Source: Apoderus coryli (lineage: Eukaryota > Arthropoda > Insecta > Coleoptera > Attelabidae). Taken from it: a stretch of 64,000 bases of DNA. A model generated the notes under the pieces. The model worked only from the letters and a program-made list of their open reading frames with translations, had not been told where the DNA came from and ran no database searches. The stretch lies in contig OU452211.1 of NCBI GenBank assembly GCA_911728435.2, positions 1,736,001 to 1,800,000 of the forward strand, given 5' to 3'. Shown in pieces: positions 1 to 11,672 of this stretch (positions are counted from its first letter, which is position 1; the number at the start of each line of letters is the position of its first letter). A program made the translations under genes and the position numbers.

Positions 1-783
1 TGTTTTCTATTTAGAAAACATGAGGCTAGATTATGATTTCAGCATGCCATCCGTTGTGGTTGCTAATGCTCCCTACAGGATGTCTCAAATTAAATGTAAA
101 AAAACTATTCTTATTTTTGCACCCTGTATAAGCCTAAAATAGTCTGAATAAAAAATCCTATCACAGTGCAATTAACAAAGGAAAAAGCTAGAGTTCAAAA
201 GTTTTTTGATCAAAATCGATTTATCGGTTCGCGAGAAATTCAACTTTGAAATTGAGGATAATTTTTGGTTGTGCGTTATTTTTGCGGCTAAGTTTATTAT
301 GTTCTGTATATTCGCGATAATATTTTCTTAATACGATAAATCAAATAGACAATAGGAGTAACTAAGTATCTGCTCGCAACGAATCTTAACAGCTCGCCTT
401 CCATAATTCGAATGTATTGTTCCTAACGTGTTCCACCTCATAAATATGAAATATAACTGTGGCATAGCCACGAACTCAATAAGCAAAACTCATGTTATAA
501 TTTACACCACCATATTCACGTCACATTTATTTGATAAATAGGTTGTGAAACCAGATAAAAAAAAAAAGTGAAACTGTTCGTTTTATACTTGTTATTTATG
601 TACAGGGTGAGTTATTAGTGCGTCGAAGTTCGATATTACCTCAAAGACCAAAAATTTCACGCAAAACTAAACCGCCAGTGTGTAGGCAGTCATAAAGTAC
701 GTATTTTAAAATTATTGTTATTTGTACAGGGTGGCTCATCTCATCAGGGTGAACCAAACTTACGTTTTATTAAATGGAAAGCC
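1..783. other. Intron DNA without a recognisable gene
   Basis: AT-rich sequence to the left of the last visible GRIP exon, so it should belong to a GRIP intron that continues outside the window. No coding stretch is recognised. Mariner-type end motifs are visible: CACCCTGTA near 120, TACAGGGTG near 602 and again near 724. They look like ends of decayed miniature elements. Confidence 0.5.
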
Positions 784-1860
784 CTATTTATTATTCCACA
801 TTGGTTTAGACTTGACATTAGAGTGAACCCTAGGGACACGAAACCATAGCTGCTGAAGCAACCGAGGACAATCCAACATATTGTTGATCAACTTAAAAAG
901 AAAGATCTGAGACGCGAGGATGCGTCTCCCGGCTAACGGCCGAAATCCGAACCTTGCCAGTAACAGGCCGTGATCACACCCACGAGGAGGAAAATATCCA
1001 TCAATTTTAAATGACAAATATTTTAAAAACTTACGTTGAATACTCTCCAATCTCTGTATATGAACACGGTAGATGGGCGACCAAATGATTGTAGCGAATT
1101 CCAAAATACAACACAACAAAGGCGAAATAGAGACTTCAGGCAGTCCATGTTGTTGAATTCTCTGGTCTGTCTAAAAATAAATCCTAACATTCGCAAAGCA
1201 TTAGCAGAAACTTGCTCAATGTGGTAGGTGAAAGATAAATCACCATCCAAGTATACACCAAGATCTTTGATTAAAGCGCAGCGTTCCAAATTTGAATTAT
1301 CGATGGTGTAGTTTCGCAAAAACGGATCTTGACGTCTTGTAAATGTCACCGACTTACATTTGTTCAGATTTAGAGGAAGTCTATTTAGATCACATCATTC
1401 TGAGAGCCGACACAGATCTGTTTGAAGCTGTGCGCAATCGTTCTCACAAACAACAGTGCGATACAATTTTAAATCATCCACAAACAACAAATAATTGCTA
1501 TTGAAACCAGAGCCAATATCGTTTACGAATATTGCAAAGAGAAGAGGAGCCAACGTATTGCCCTGCGGAGTTCCACTTGAGGCTGTGAATGAACTTGAAC
1601 TGAATCCATTGTATTCAACAAATTGTTACATAGGACTGAAAAAAAGATATCAGATTCCTGCCGAAGCGAATGTCGCACATCTTCTGTTGAATCAGGGAAT
1701 GATCAATCTTATCGAACGGGGAAAAGTCGGTATAGATTGCGTCGACTTGCAAACCTCGACCGACAACCGGAATTACATCCTGCAGGAAAGTGGTTAGATT
1801 GGTCACCGTAGAACGACCCTTTATGAACCCATGTTGCTGGTAAACTAACCTGTTATTATT
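784..1860 (-). pseudogene. Broken LINE reverse transcriptase
   Basis: Reading the minus strand gives most of a non-LTR retrotransposon reverse transcriptase in two or three frames. From 1806 downwards there is a motif-A region (IYTDFSPFDKIDHSL). A motif-B region follows near 1570 (SGTPQGNTLAPLLF), then a motif-C box FVDD where YADD is usual. After that comes a thumb segment (KDLGVYLDGDLSF) and a C-terminal tail ending near 784. An in-frame stop near 1402 and frame changes break the reading frame, so this is a dead copy. The N-terminal endonuclease is absent, as expected for a 5'-truncated LINE. The family resembles the Jockey/CR1-like group common in insects, but the exact clade is uncertain. 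Confidence 0.85.
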
Positions 1861-3090
1861 GTTGTGCTGTTATTCCCGAAAACGTCAAAAAAATTGGTTA
1901 TTAACGATCGCAAATAGAAGATGCACGAGCTAGATGACAAAACTATGGCAAAATTGAATGGATTGGGCTTCGAATTGCGTCATCTGAAGAAATACCATCA
2001 TGTGGTGTTGCAAAAGTATTGTGTCAGGATTGAAAGGGAACATAAGGGAAAAATTATGTTGAACCTGGCTTTATTTAGACTTCTTTGATGATAGGTATCC
2101 CAATACTTCAAGAGCTCCTGTGCCCAATTTGCTTCAAAAGGTCGAAATATGGCCTATGGGAGTGTATGGGTAGTATTCGATGGCAAACAGATTAACCTGA
2201 TGTCAAGCGAATGATTTCCTACACTTTTTTCAATTAAATTAAATTGAATTTCATAGAAAGAAACCCTCGTAACCCTGAATTACATAGTTTGAAAAACAAT
2301 TACTATAAATGATGAAAAATTGGGGTATAACTGCAATCGATCAGTTAGATAACTATACAGTTATGTGGTCAGTGGTTTTTCCAGTGGGATTTCAAAATAT
2401 ATTAAACTGATTTTGTAAGCAGCAACATTGATTGCCATTTTGGATAAATGCGCAATGCAGATTACCCATTGGAACGGCAATCATATTTTTATTTGTTATC
2501 TAGTTATCACTTTAAATATACCTAATAGGGGATCAATGAAAACTACTCCCAAACAGTCTTATGAAACAAAGCTAGAAGAGGTGTTGTCTGCCTCCTATAC
2601 TTTGTAGAAAATAGGTATCAATAGGTAAGAGGGATATGAAAAGTTACGTCTTAGTTAGGTACTTTTACTCAAGCCTCTAATTACCAATTACTGCAGTCCA
2701 TATTTCGTGCTTTGTTTGTAGATTTTATATCTTTTATTTTGCTGTTTCTCCTTGTTTTTATGCATTGTATATGGCGACTTTCATCATTGGCGAACAACTT
2801 GCTTTGAAAACTGTTTGAAATATAACAAAAAATATTTCTTTGACAATAGCAAAACCGCAATAATATTATTCCAGCTTATTAAAGAAACGGAGAAAATATC
2901 AGATGAAAAGAGAAACTTCCACAATATTGTACATAGAATATGTCCAATGTACAGGGTGAGTATTTTGAATTTACGGAAAACTGAACATAGAAGTTTGCAC
3001 AACATTTTATTTCTTCAGTTTTTAAATTTGAATTTGTCTTCTGATTAGTCTCGCTTGCGAACAAATTTTCCTGACAGTCATTTCTAGAAA
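1861..3090. other. Intron DNA, no recognised gene
   Basis: No convincing coding segment. Around 1921-2010 a plus-strand stretch reads TMAKLNGLGFELRH. It faintly recalls the region just before the last catalytic Asp of SETMAR-like mariner transposases, but it is too short to call. A TACAGGGTG motif lies near 2950. Confidence 0.35.
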
Positions 3091-3099
3091 TGGCTTATT

Positions 3100-3290
3100 A
3101 TAACTGGCCTTCAAGATCATGTGATTTAACACCATTGTACTTTGTTCTTTATGCTTACGTAAAAGACAAAGTTTATGCCAATGTTTCTGAGTGAATTGAA
3201 ACACTCAAAGATATAGGACGCTATCATTCAAGACCTAAGAAACTATCCTTAATGACCCTGTCGCAGCATGCAGATAGCCCTTCATAATAT
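3100..3290 (+). pseudogene. Decayed mariner-like transposase C-terminus
   Basis: The plus strand reads NWPSRSCDLTPLYFVLY and then YVKDKVYANVSE before a stop. This matches the last catalytic Asp region of IS630/Tc1/mariner transposases (WPPRSCDLTPLDxFLWG), with the D of SCDLTP retained and LDYFLWG degraded. The following 75 bp (about 3213-3285, beginning with caagacctaagaaac) recur on the same strand at about 36083-36160. That shows the fragment belongs to a dispersed family. It is non-functional. Confidence 0.65.
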
Positions 3291-3919
3291 CCTTGTCTTG
3301 CCTAAAATTTCATCAAAAGAGTATGGTCCTGCAAAAAGGGTCGTAAAGGCCATCTGCCTGATCGAATGAAATAAAAATCAAATGATATTTTACAAAAAAT
3401 ACGTGTTTTTCTTAAAAATTAAACAAAAAAACACAGTTTTTCGTCAAAAAAGGACCTCCAAACCCTTTATTTCACCGCTGTCTCTATTTGAATTCCTAGA
3501 AGAGCTAAATTTAGAGCGGAAAGTTCTTGCGATCGTTAGGGTACTCAAGAAAAATGGTGTTGGTATTCTCTTATGGTTGCAACGGGTAGAAAAAGCCACC
3601 CCTCAATTTGTTTTGTACACAACTTTTTTTGTTATTCATGTCATAACATTTAAAAATGTATTCTATATAGCTAATAAGATATCTGACAATTTTCTCGTAA
3701 ACTTAACGACGCGACGTAATTAATATAACAAAACCACCACAGTAGGTGAAATCATATTAGATTTTCCTCAATAAAACTTACATGAAACAATAATGCAATC
3801 TTTATTTTTTTCGCACTAATTTACAATTCTACTATTTTCTTGAAGATCTGTTAAAAATTAATTAGAGAAATGATTGAAGTTTAAAAAACTAGCCAGAACA
3901 CAATTATTTCGTATATTAC
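3291..3919. other. Intron DNA, no recognised gene
   Basis: AT-rich sequence. An open frame of 113 codons at 3382-3723 has low-complexity Lys/Phe composition and no recognisable motif, so I do not treat it as a gene. Confidence 0.4.
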
Positions 3920-4129
3920 CTGTCGATTTCCACCAAAAGCGGCCCACTAGCGTATTTGACAGACTCCATTATGCTTACATCATACTCTATCGTTAACGTA
4001 GTCAATGTGATGCCGTGCGGATTAGCAGCAATGTCTCGCAAAATTTGTTGAGCCTCCATCAATGTTTTGTTTAACAATGAATGATGATCGACTTTCAGTA
4101 ATCGATCACCCACACGAATCAGACCACTC
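3920..4129 (-). CDS. Grip: GRIP coding exon 5: second half of PDZ2 and linker
   Basis: This 210-bp internal exon has an acceptor tttctttag and a donor gtaata, phase 2 on both sides. It completes PDZ2: SGLIRVGDRLLKVDHHSLL is the beta-D/alpha-A region after the conserved GPAHR of the preceding exon. The alpha-B helix follows (TLMEAQQILRDIAAN) and then the last strand (LTTLTIEYDV). The segment SIMESVKYASGPLLVEIDR matches the strongly conserved linker into PDZ3 of vertebrate GRIP1/2. GRIP is a cytoplasmic multi-PDZ scaffold that binds C-termini of AMPA receptors and other membrane proteins. In flies Grip acts in embryonic muscle guidance. PDZ3 onwards must lie left of position 1. Confidence 0.93.
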
Positions 4130-5031
4130 CTAAAGAAACATAAATTGCATGTTACACAACAACACAACAAAATCCATTATTCAGAATTAAAATACAGGTT
4201 GGTATTTGATAGGCGTTTATGTACTTTATGCGGATGATCTAAGTACAATTGTAAAACTTTTTCATATAAACCTTTTTCCCTATCTTCTTAAATAAATGGT
4301 CCTCCAGCCGGAGAATGTTGGTTTGTAAAAAGTTGTCTAACTTTCTTATGGATAGTCCGATTTTAATACAATTTGGCTCAGTATAAAGGCAATGTTTGGG
4401 ACTATCAAAAAAAGTATTGCTGCTGTTATTTACTTTTTATATATGACCGCTTTTGATCGATTTTGTCAATTTTCTTAGAAAAATCAAATGGAATGGTACT
4501 ATTAGTCTTCACTAGATAGAAAGAGCATATAAAAATAAAGAAAAGAGTGAAAACCGGAAGTCTCTATCTTTTTCCTGTTCATCTCAATATATTTTTTCCT
4601 AAATTTAACAGTCAATACATTTTTTAGTACACCCGGTACAATAAATATGATGCAATAATATTTGGATTGCAATTTTGAAAATTATCTGATGCAGGACAAT
4701 GTACCTTTTTTTTCTACTCAGCAACACATTGATTTAAGCTAAAGTGATGGCATGACAGCTGCATATTTATTTATAAACACGTCAAAACACAGTATTCTGA
4801 CTTTCCGCTTGCGAGCTGTCCTGCGCATATCGTCGCGCATGCCGCCATTATGGGTTAAAACATCACAATAATCGCATTGACGTAGATAGATATCGTTCAC
4901 TCCTGTGTTCAATATACAGTTCATTGTCGGCTTGTACGAGATAAATAAATATTGTGTTTGTAATCTAATTCTGTGTTTTTGGTATAGTGTTCGTGAGAAT
5001 TAAAAGAATTTTATTTTTATTAACGTATCTT
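4130..5031. other. GRIP intron; possible promoter region of the THAP exon
   Basis: The first 600 bp hold nothing recognisable. From about 4740 to 4930 the base composition becomes more GC and CpG rich than its surroundings (for example cgcgcatgccgccattatgg). This lies just upstream of a plus-strand THAP exon, so it may be a promoter. That is inference from composition only. Confidence 0.3.
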
Positions 5032-5144
5032 ATGATTAATACAATGAACAATCAGGGAGGACATGTGTGTGCGGCAAAATATTGTCCCAATAAGCGGTAC
5101 ACTTGCTCTAAACATTTTTTTCGCTTCCCCACAGATCCTGTTAG
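5032..5144 (+). CDS. THAP-domain first exon (partial gene)
   Basis: A plus-strand ATG opens a frame that reads VCAAKYCPNKRYTC and then HFFRFPTDPVR. It ends at a canonical donor (TTAG|GTGAGT). The CxxxxC pair at the start, followed by FxFP and DPxR, is the N-terminal half of a THAP zinc-binding domain. This C2CH DNA-binding fold occurs in P-element and Kolobok transposases and in many host regulators. A second in-frame ATG lies at 5044. The second half of the domain, with the conserved Trp and the C-x2-H pair, should be on a downstream exon. I could not find it before the LINE fragment at 5381, so this is an orphan exon, a dead element, or a gene with a distant second exon. It lies inside a GRIP intron on the opposite strand. 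Confidence 0.6.
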
Positions 5145-5380
5145 GTGAGTAATCAGTAAAAATAAAGATGAATACTAGATAATTTTACGTTTATAACAAC
5201 TATTTGTATAACCGTAAAATTTATATTACGAAATGACAGTATCTAATATGTTTTTAAACTAAATGAAAGTAAAACATAAACACAAGTTGTCTCGTGGCGA
5301 GATAGCATGATAACGCAATCAGCTAGTGGTTATATTATTGACAATATGTAAATGGCCCTTGTTTGACTAAAATTGCTGAG

Positions 5381-5945
5381 AACAGGATTCAGTTGATGCA
5401 GAATTCAGGCACACGGCTTGTATGTGGAATTCGAAGGGGTGAAAGAGGCTAGCAATAAGATTAAGGAAATCGGCTGGTTAAGAATTAAACAACGTCGGAT
5501 TTTCATTCACTAATTTTGATTAATAAAAATCATCAGATGGAATTAGGCGGAATACTTATATGAAAGATTGAAGTTCCGGGGATCGGTGTATGATGTGAAT
5601 ATTCCTCATAACACTGTTATTACGCCACCGCTAGACTCAACATCAATCTTTGAGCGGTCATTTTCCTATACGGTTTCAAAATATTACAACGCTCTACCGG
5701 AGAATATAAAAAGTTTACAGGGGTTTTCGTTTAAGAGCGTTGTCTGACACGTAATAAAACAAATTAATTTGTAAACATAAGCTACCTACTTAATTTGGCC
5801 AGCGATGTAAAACTATTTTCAGATAGGTTTAAGCTAAAATATAAGTTACGTTTAGGTTAAGTTAGGAAGCACTGCTTCAACTTTTATACAAAATGTCTTT
5901 TTTACTAATAAAGTCTGTATTATTGTTGTGTTTATTATTATGATT
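5381..5945 (+). pseudogene. LINE 3' end fragment
   Basis: The plus strand encodes the C-terminal tail of a LINE reverse transcriptase. It starts with NRIQLMQNSGTRLVCGIRRG. After a frameshift it reads EASNKIKEIGWLRIKQRR, and after further decay FSYTVSKYYNALPENIKSL. These match the post-RT tail of Jockey/CR1-like elements (QN..R...GI, WL.I.QRR, NALP..IK). A 3' untranslated stretch follows and ends in a degenerate TTATTATT-type tail near 5945. The copy is heavily 5'-truncated and inactive. Confidence 0.7.
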
Positions 5946-7183
5946 ATTAAAAATCACCCAATCATGTCAGCATTTAACTGAGACCACCACTCAAGGCTGT
6001 TTTCAATCACTATGACACACCACAAATATTTCTGAAATTGACAGCGATATTATTATGTACTTAAATATTTTTACAAAAATGAAGAAACCGAAAACTATAA
6101 TTATTCTTAGTCAGGACCTGACTTGTAACCCAAAATGGCGGCGTCATACGTCACAATTTATTTCAAAGTGCCAACGTGGAGTCGGAATGCTGTACTTATT
6201 AATGCTGTGTCAAAACTATGCACCTTCTAAACAAATCGACGCCAACACCTATAGACAAAGTTGCATTTGGGGTTGCAAAAGTAAATATTTATAAAGGATA
6301 ACTCTCTCTGTATACGCCCATAAATTTATAAAAAGCCGATGATAATTTAATTTGATTATAAAAATATTGAAAACTCGCATAAAAATTGGCACAAATTTAA
6401 TAACCCCGATCACGTATTTAATATAAATTTCAAGCGGAGATCGATTTAGTGGTTTTGGTGTCCATGAAAGACGAACCGACTGAAAGTCAAACAACAACGT
6501 TTATATACGAGTATATTACAATGTAGTTCCAATGGGTAAAACACATTGTTAATGCAAGAATTCATTTCCAACCTTTGAGAATTCTCAGTAATTATTCTAG
6601 CCCGTGGGGATTGGGCTATACGCACTGTTTAAATTCATTTATTATTTATTATAAGCGCAATCACACTGTTTCTCAGGTCATTTTATAAACAAAAAATCCC
6701 ATAAACATACGTCCGGTAAAGCTGCAGTAAATATTTCGTCTAAATTAACCAAATTAGCGTTGTTTTGTTGAAAATTTAGTCTTTCTTTATTGTGTATCAT
6801 AACTTTTGCCATTAAATGAGTTCAATATTGAGAAACACTGTAAAATTAAATTTTTTAGGTTATAGGAAATTCTGAAAAATTTTGAATTGCTGTAGCGTAA
6901 AAACTATTTCACCCACATAGACCAACTTAATCTCATTTTGTTCTAAATTTTATTATCTTCAAAATCATATATAACGACTTTTACGGTAACATTAGTCCTT
7001 GGTGGTTAAAATTGACAAAATGTGTAAATCAGAGTTTTCTGATCTTTGAGCCTACCAAAACTGTGAACAAAATGAATGAACTATCTAAGACAGAAGGAGC
7101 ACTTACCGGCATTTCCTTACAACCATTATCTCTGACACTATAGAGACTATACTAGGAAAAACAAAAGAACAGTAGGTGTAAGA
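5946..7183. other. GRIP intron DNA with a dispersed repeat motif
   Basis: No gene is recognised. Around 6676-6715 the sequence caggtcattttat followed by catacgtccggt matches a segment near 33362-33405, so a dispersed repeat is present. Confidence 0.35.
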
Positions 7184-7314
7184 CTGGCGTTACATGCATC
7201 TGATGTCCGATGATACCACAGCACGAAATTGTTCCTATTGGTCCGAATATTCAAATGTCCATAACCATTAGAGGCAATTTCGTATCATCGGACGTTGGAT
7301 GCATGTAACGCCAG
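7184..7314. repeat. 131-bp fold-back MITE-like repeat
   Basis: The two ends, beginning ctggcgttacatgcatc and ending with its near complement gatgcatgtaacgccag, form arms of about 50 bp with few mismatches. Both arms include tccgatgatac and continue into cgaaatt. The structure resembles a small fold-back MITE. There is no coding capacity and no clear target duplication. Confidence 0.7.
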
Positions 7315-7409
7315 CCCTTTTTGATAACTTGAGCTCTTTTTAGTGTTCAACATTAGCAGAGTAGTTAATTTTTAGTACCATGCTTAAATCGAAAAAGAAT
7401 CATAATTAC

Positions 7410-7575
7410 CTATGAGCAGGTCCATGTGGTCTGACATGCGTGATAATTAACGGTGTGCTTAAATGGGGGTGTTCATGGACTAAACCACCTCGTAATGTAA
7501 TTCCTAATGATCCATCTACCCTTTCAATGGTGACGTCCGTTACTTTCGATGTTACACATAGTGAATTTTGTGATG
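7410..7575 (-). CDS. Grip: GRIP coding exon 4: first half of PDZ2
   Basis: This 166-bp exon has acceptor gtttgtttcag and donor gtaatt. It enters in phase 1 and leaves in phase 2, matching both neighbours. It reads SQNSLCVTSKVTDVTIERV, then the carboxylate-binding loop DGSLGITLRGG. It continues HEHPHLSTPLIITHVRPHG and PAHR. This is the first half of GRIP PDZ2, where vertebrate proteins have a GxxFGFxxRGG loop and a VITxVRPGGPADR strand. The exon before it supplies the end of PDZ1 and the exon after it the rest of PDZ2. Confidence 0.93.
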
Positions 7576-9759
7576 CTGAAACAAACATGTATATAATCAG
7601 ACAAATGGAATACAAATAGTTATTGATTTCAAAAATTAGCAACAAACATCCTTTTGACCTTATTGCTCTGGTGAAGCCTGATGATGATGCGAGATGTTAT
7701 TTACTGAAAAAAGCCTGCATACTATATATACAATGTGTCCATTGTATATCACCGGCTGAACTTCATTCTCTCAGAAATATGGGCAACAGATTGTTCAGTT
7801 TTCGTTTTAAAAATCATATTAGCTACTTCAATTTTATTATTAAGATATTCTTCAATGTATCCTTCAGCAACAGCTGCCGACTTCCGTTCCCCAGGCCTCT
7901 TTAAACTATAGTCCAATCTTCGCAGAGGATCGACGTAAACAATCCCCTGTATATTCCCCAGGATTACTGATGAATTCCTACCCCTTTACCACTTGCTTGC
8001 AGCCTTTTCAGTTTTGGAATTTACACAATACACTCAAAAAAAATGAGAAATATTTAAGGTTTTAAAAAATTAGACCTTATTCAAACGATTTCCGAGATAA
8101 ATCAATGAATAAAAAAAGAAAATGCTCGAAAAAGAAGCGTATTTCGTACGGACTATGTAAGCATTTCCCATATCTTTAGTTCGTTAACACACAGGGTGAG
8201 TCAAAAATTAAAAAAAAAACAGGGGTCGAGTTTTCCCAATACAGTGCAGGAGGCTTTTGAAAAATATTCTACCTGTCTAATTTTTTGTTGAAAGACAAAG
8301 TGATTAGGTAACTACCAACAATTTAAATAAAAATTAAAATCGACCCACTTGTTCAAAAAAAAAACAAAAAAAATCTCTGAGACAAAGGGGTTTTGGACAT
8401 ATGATTATAGGAAATTTTTTTGAGATCCCTTCTCACCTCTGTAAATGCTGAATTGCCAAATAAATTCAAATTGTAACCTCCTTCATTCAGTATAGGTACA
8501 AAATGTTGTGCATATCAAAATTAATTCATTTCATATTCTACTGAAAACCAATCAAAATGAAATATTATCGCTTCAAACAGCATTTATATAAACAGCAATG
8601 TAATGCTGGATATTATTAAATGATCGGTCTTCCAAAGCCATACTTTTCGTTTCGACGCTACCGTACAGTGTGCCCAAAAAGAACATCTGGACCTCAAAAG
8701 TGTGTGAATATTTCAGTTAAAAGCTAATGCTCGAAAATGCATGCAAATATTGAAATTATAAAATGAAATGCAGCTTCCAGCAATCCAAACGTGATGCTCT
8801 TTTTACCATTGCAGCGTTTATAGTAAAATAGTGTCGACACAGGGCTCATCATTTGGCCATACGGTACGAGAAAATAAATTTAAAAATCTCAGTTTTCCGA
8901 CATGAAAATGAACAATAATACCCAACAAGAATAATATTATGAAATTCGTATTGTATAAACCGATGTGGCCATCCATTCAGTTTGTTGTTTGCGAAAAATT
9001 ACTTTTCCTCTAGACTTTATAGAAAAGTTTTGTCAGTGAAACAAAACGAGTTAATATTGTGTATGTGTTTTTGTGTGTTTCATATGGTCAATAGAAATTT
9101 ATGGATTTCAATAACTTTAAAGTTTCATTTTAGAAGTTTCGGGTAACTCAAGACCGTAACTACAAACTATAACCTTGTGCAATATGAAATTTTTTATTTC
9201 CTTGTCATATAATATGAGCCTATAAAATATATACAATATAGAGCACAAAGTTCTCTCTAAATATTTTTTAAATGTTGGACAAATCTACAATTAGAGTGTA
9301 ACTTAATTTTGGTTCCCCAAACACTCGTAGTACTCGTACACCAGTAAATGTCTACTTGTGTATATGCATTTGGTGTAAACAGAAGGGTGAAATGCAGACA
9401 ATTACATCTGGCACTTTGGTGGTAAATGTTGTAAGCGTCATCATTCACACATACATAGACCCGAGGCACAATAGACTAAGGTGAAGTGGATGATACAGCA
9501 TTTACATGGTGCGCAAACGAAAAATCTTATCGCGGTTTTAGCTAATTTATTAGTGTAATTACTCAAAACTGCATTATGCTTTGCTGCTACGGGCTAATGA
9601 ATATTAAAAGTTATTTGCTTTTAAAGTTTTCATAACTTACAGTGTGATAAGTATGTTGTTGATTTAATTATTATGGAACCAAAAAATTGCTTACACTGGC
9701 ACTGTGAAATTTCGTGCCATATGTAGTGGTAGATTTTTGTAACCAAACTATATGGATTT
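7576..9759. other. GRIP intron DNA without recognised genes
   Basis: About 2.2 kb of AT-rich intron with no recognisable coding stretch. A cacagggtgagtcaaa motif near 8192 resembles a mariner-type end. Several open frames here are short and compositionally biased. Confidence 0.4.
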
Positions 9760-10560
9760 TTAAGTCTGATGTGATTAGCAACTACAGACCAATTTCCCTT
9801 CTTTGTAATTTCTCTAAAGTTCTTGAGATTGTAATATATGAGAAAATTTATTCTCAGCTTCAGAATAGATTCTCTGAGCATCAACATGGGTTCTTGAGTG
9901 GTCGTTCATGTGTTTCTAATTTGGCTGTGTTTTTTGAGAACATATGTTCAGCTATCGATGATCTCCGGCAGGTGGACGTGATTTATACCGATTTTTGCAA
10001 AGCATTTGACCGTATAGATCACTACATATTGTTGTATAAATTACAGAATTTTGGTTTCTCTTATCGTTTGGCCAACTTCTTATGGTCATATCTATTCGAA
10101 CGATTACAATTTGTAGAATATGATGGCTTTGAGTCTTTTGTTTTTCCTTTCAGCTCGGGGGTTCCACAGGGCTCCAATCTCGGTCCTTTGTTATTCAATA
10201 TTTTCATTAATGACCTAGTTGAGTCTTTTACGTTTGGTAGGCTTGCTTATTCTGACGATCTTAAGATCTTCCAGCCTATTAATTCCCCGAATGACTGCGA
10301 TCATCTGCAGAGTAATTTGAACACTCTGTGTACCTGGTGCACGGACAATCGTTTAGAGCTTAATGTATCTAAATGCAAGATCGTTAGCTATTCCAGACTA
10401 AAGAACGCATTGAATTTTGATTATCAATTGAACAATGAGTCCTTGGAAAGGCTCAGCGAAATTAAAGATTTGGGTGTTGTCTTCGACAGTGAATTTACAT
10501 TCTTTGCCTAAGAATATCATTGCAAAGACATAGAGAGGACTCCAGAATATGCTAGATACA
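9760..10560 (+). pseudogene. LINE reverse transcriptase fragment (YSDD box)
   Basis: One uninterrupted plus-strand frame of about 250 codons covers the core of a non-LTR reverse transcriptase. It starts at SNYRPISLLCNFSKVLE (motif 1), then QHGFLSGRSCVSN. Motif A is IYTDFCKAFDRIDH and motif B is SSGVPQGSNLGPLLFNIF. The catalytic box is YSDD where YADD is usual, followed by the thumb sequence EIKDLGVVFDSEF. The frame stops at 10511 and homology fades soon after. The endonuclease and 3' tail are missing. Although the core is open, it is a truncated copy. Confidence 0.88.
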
Positions 10561-11247
10561 ATACATGTCGATATTCATTTTAATTATGTTCACCTGGTAT
10601 ACAAGAGCAATATAGGACAGAAATGCAGACACAGGGATATACAAAGAGTGAGACAGATAGGTGAATTATACTGAACAAACACTTTGGAGTAAAGGACGTG
10701 GAAACAATTGAGGGTCGGGGGAGGAAGTTGTCAAGAAGAAACTGAGAAAAAGAGGGCAAAAGTTTAAAGTATAATACATCAGTTGGAAGTGAAGTAATCA
10801 ATGTTATAAATGTACCTAAAACGCTTTTTGAGTAATGTGTTTGTTACATTGAGTTTGTTCTCAGTGCCAGCGTAAAGGATGAATGAGGACAAGGACTTAT
10901 AAGTATATATTATTATAGTTGCCTTTGTATATGAATTTTTGACTGCGAAATTTCTAGATGATTCTAGAGACAGAGAGAGAGATATATAGAAAGCGCCCCA
11001 ACGGTGAATTTTTGGACGCATACTATATACGTCAATACGTCAAAAAACCAGTTTATAAAATGTGGAAAAAGAATTCACTAATTAATAAGTATCTTGAACT
11101 TACATTTTCAATTAAGTCGAATGATGGAGAGCAGTTAATGGATTTTAGGCAAGTGAAAAATTAATAAGGAAAAATATTAAATTACGAACCCACATAGATA
11201 TAGAGAGGTGTCAAAAATAATAAGAGCAAAATTAGATCTCGCATATA
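10561..11247. other. GRIP intron DNA, no recognised gene
   Basis: AT-rich sequence with a short purine tract (gagacagagagagagat near 10968). A 68-codon plus-strand frame at 10958-11164 has no recognisable motif. Confidence 0.4.
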
Positions 11248-11672
11248 CAGGGTGTCCTACGGTGGCAACCCATTAGATTATTTCAGAAACTACTTCGAAA
11301 TGAATTTTGAAAATTTCAGTGTCTATATTGTCAAATATGCTCTACTCAAATAATATAATAGCAACGCCATAGCACTTCCGGTTATACCGGAAGTTGATGG
11401 CAACTTTGTTATTTTAAATGGAATACCCTATATATTATTACATTTTGGATTCTAAATTAGATTTCAGACATATTTCAAGTATCATGTCCTATACCTAACG
11501 TCAGTCGTTTTTGACTTATATCAAGATTTATGTCAAAATTGACAGCTTAGGGCTCCATAAGAATTCCGTTTTTTCCTTGTAAATCAGTATTTAATAATTA
11601 TTTTGCAGGTATTTTCTTATCAGGTGCGATCTTCTTTTTCGAATTGACAAGACATTTTCTGATTAGTTTATA

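Noticed and set aside
1921..2010. Plus-strand TMAKLNGLGFELRH as a mariner fragment
   Set aside because: Only about 14 residues of weak resemblance, not followed by the expected catalytic segment.
3382..3723. 113-codon plus-strand frame
   Set aside because: Low-complexity and no recognisable domain; surrounded by non-coding intron.
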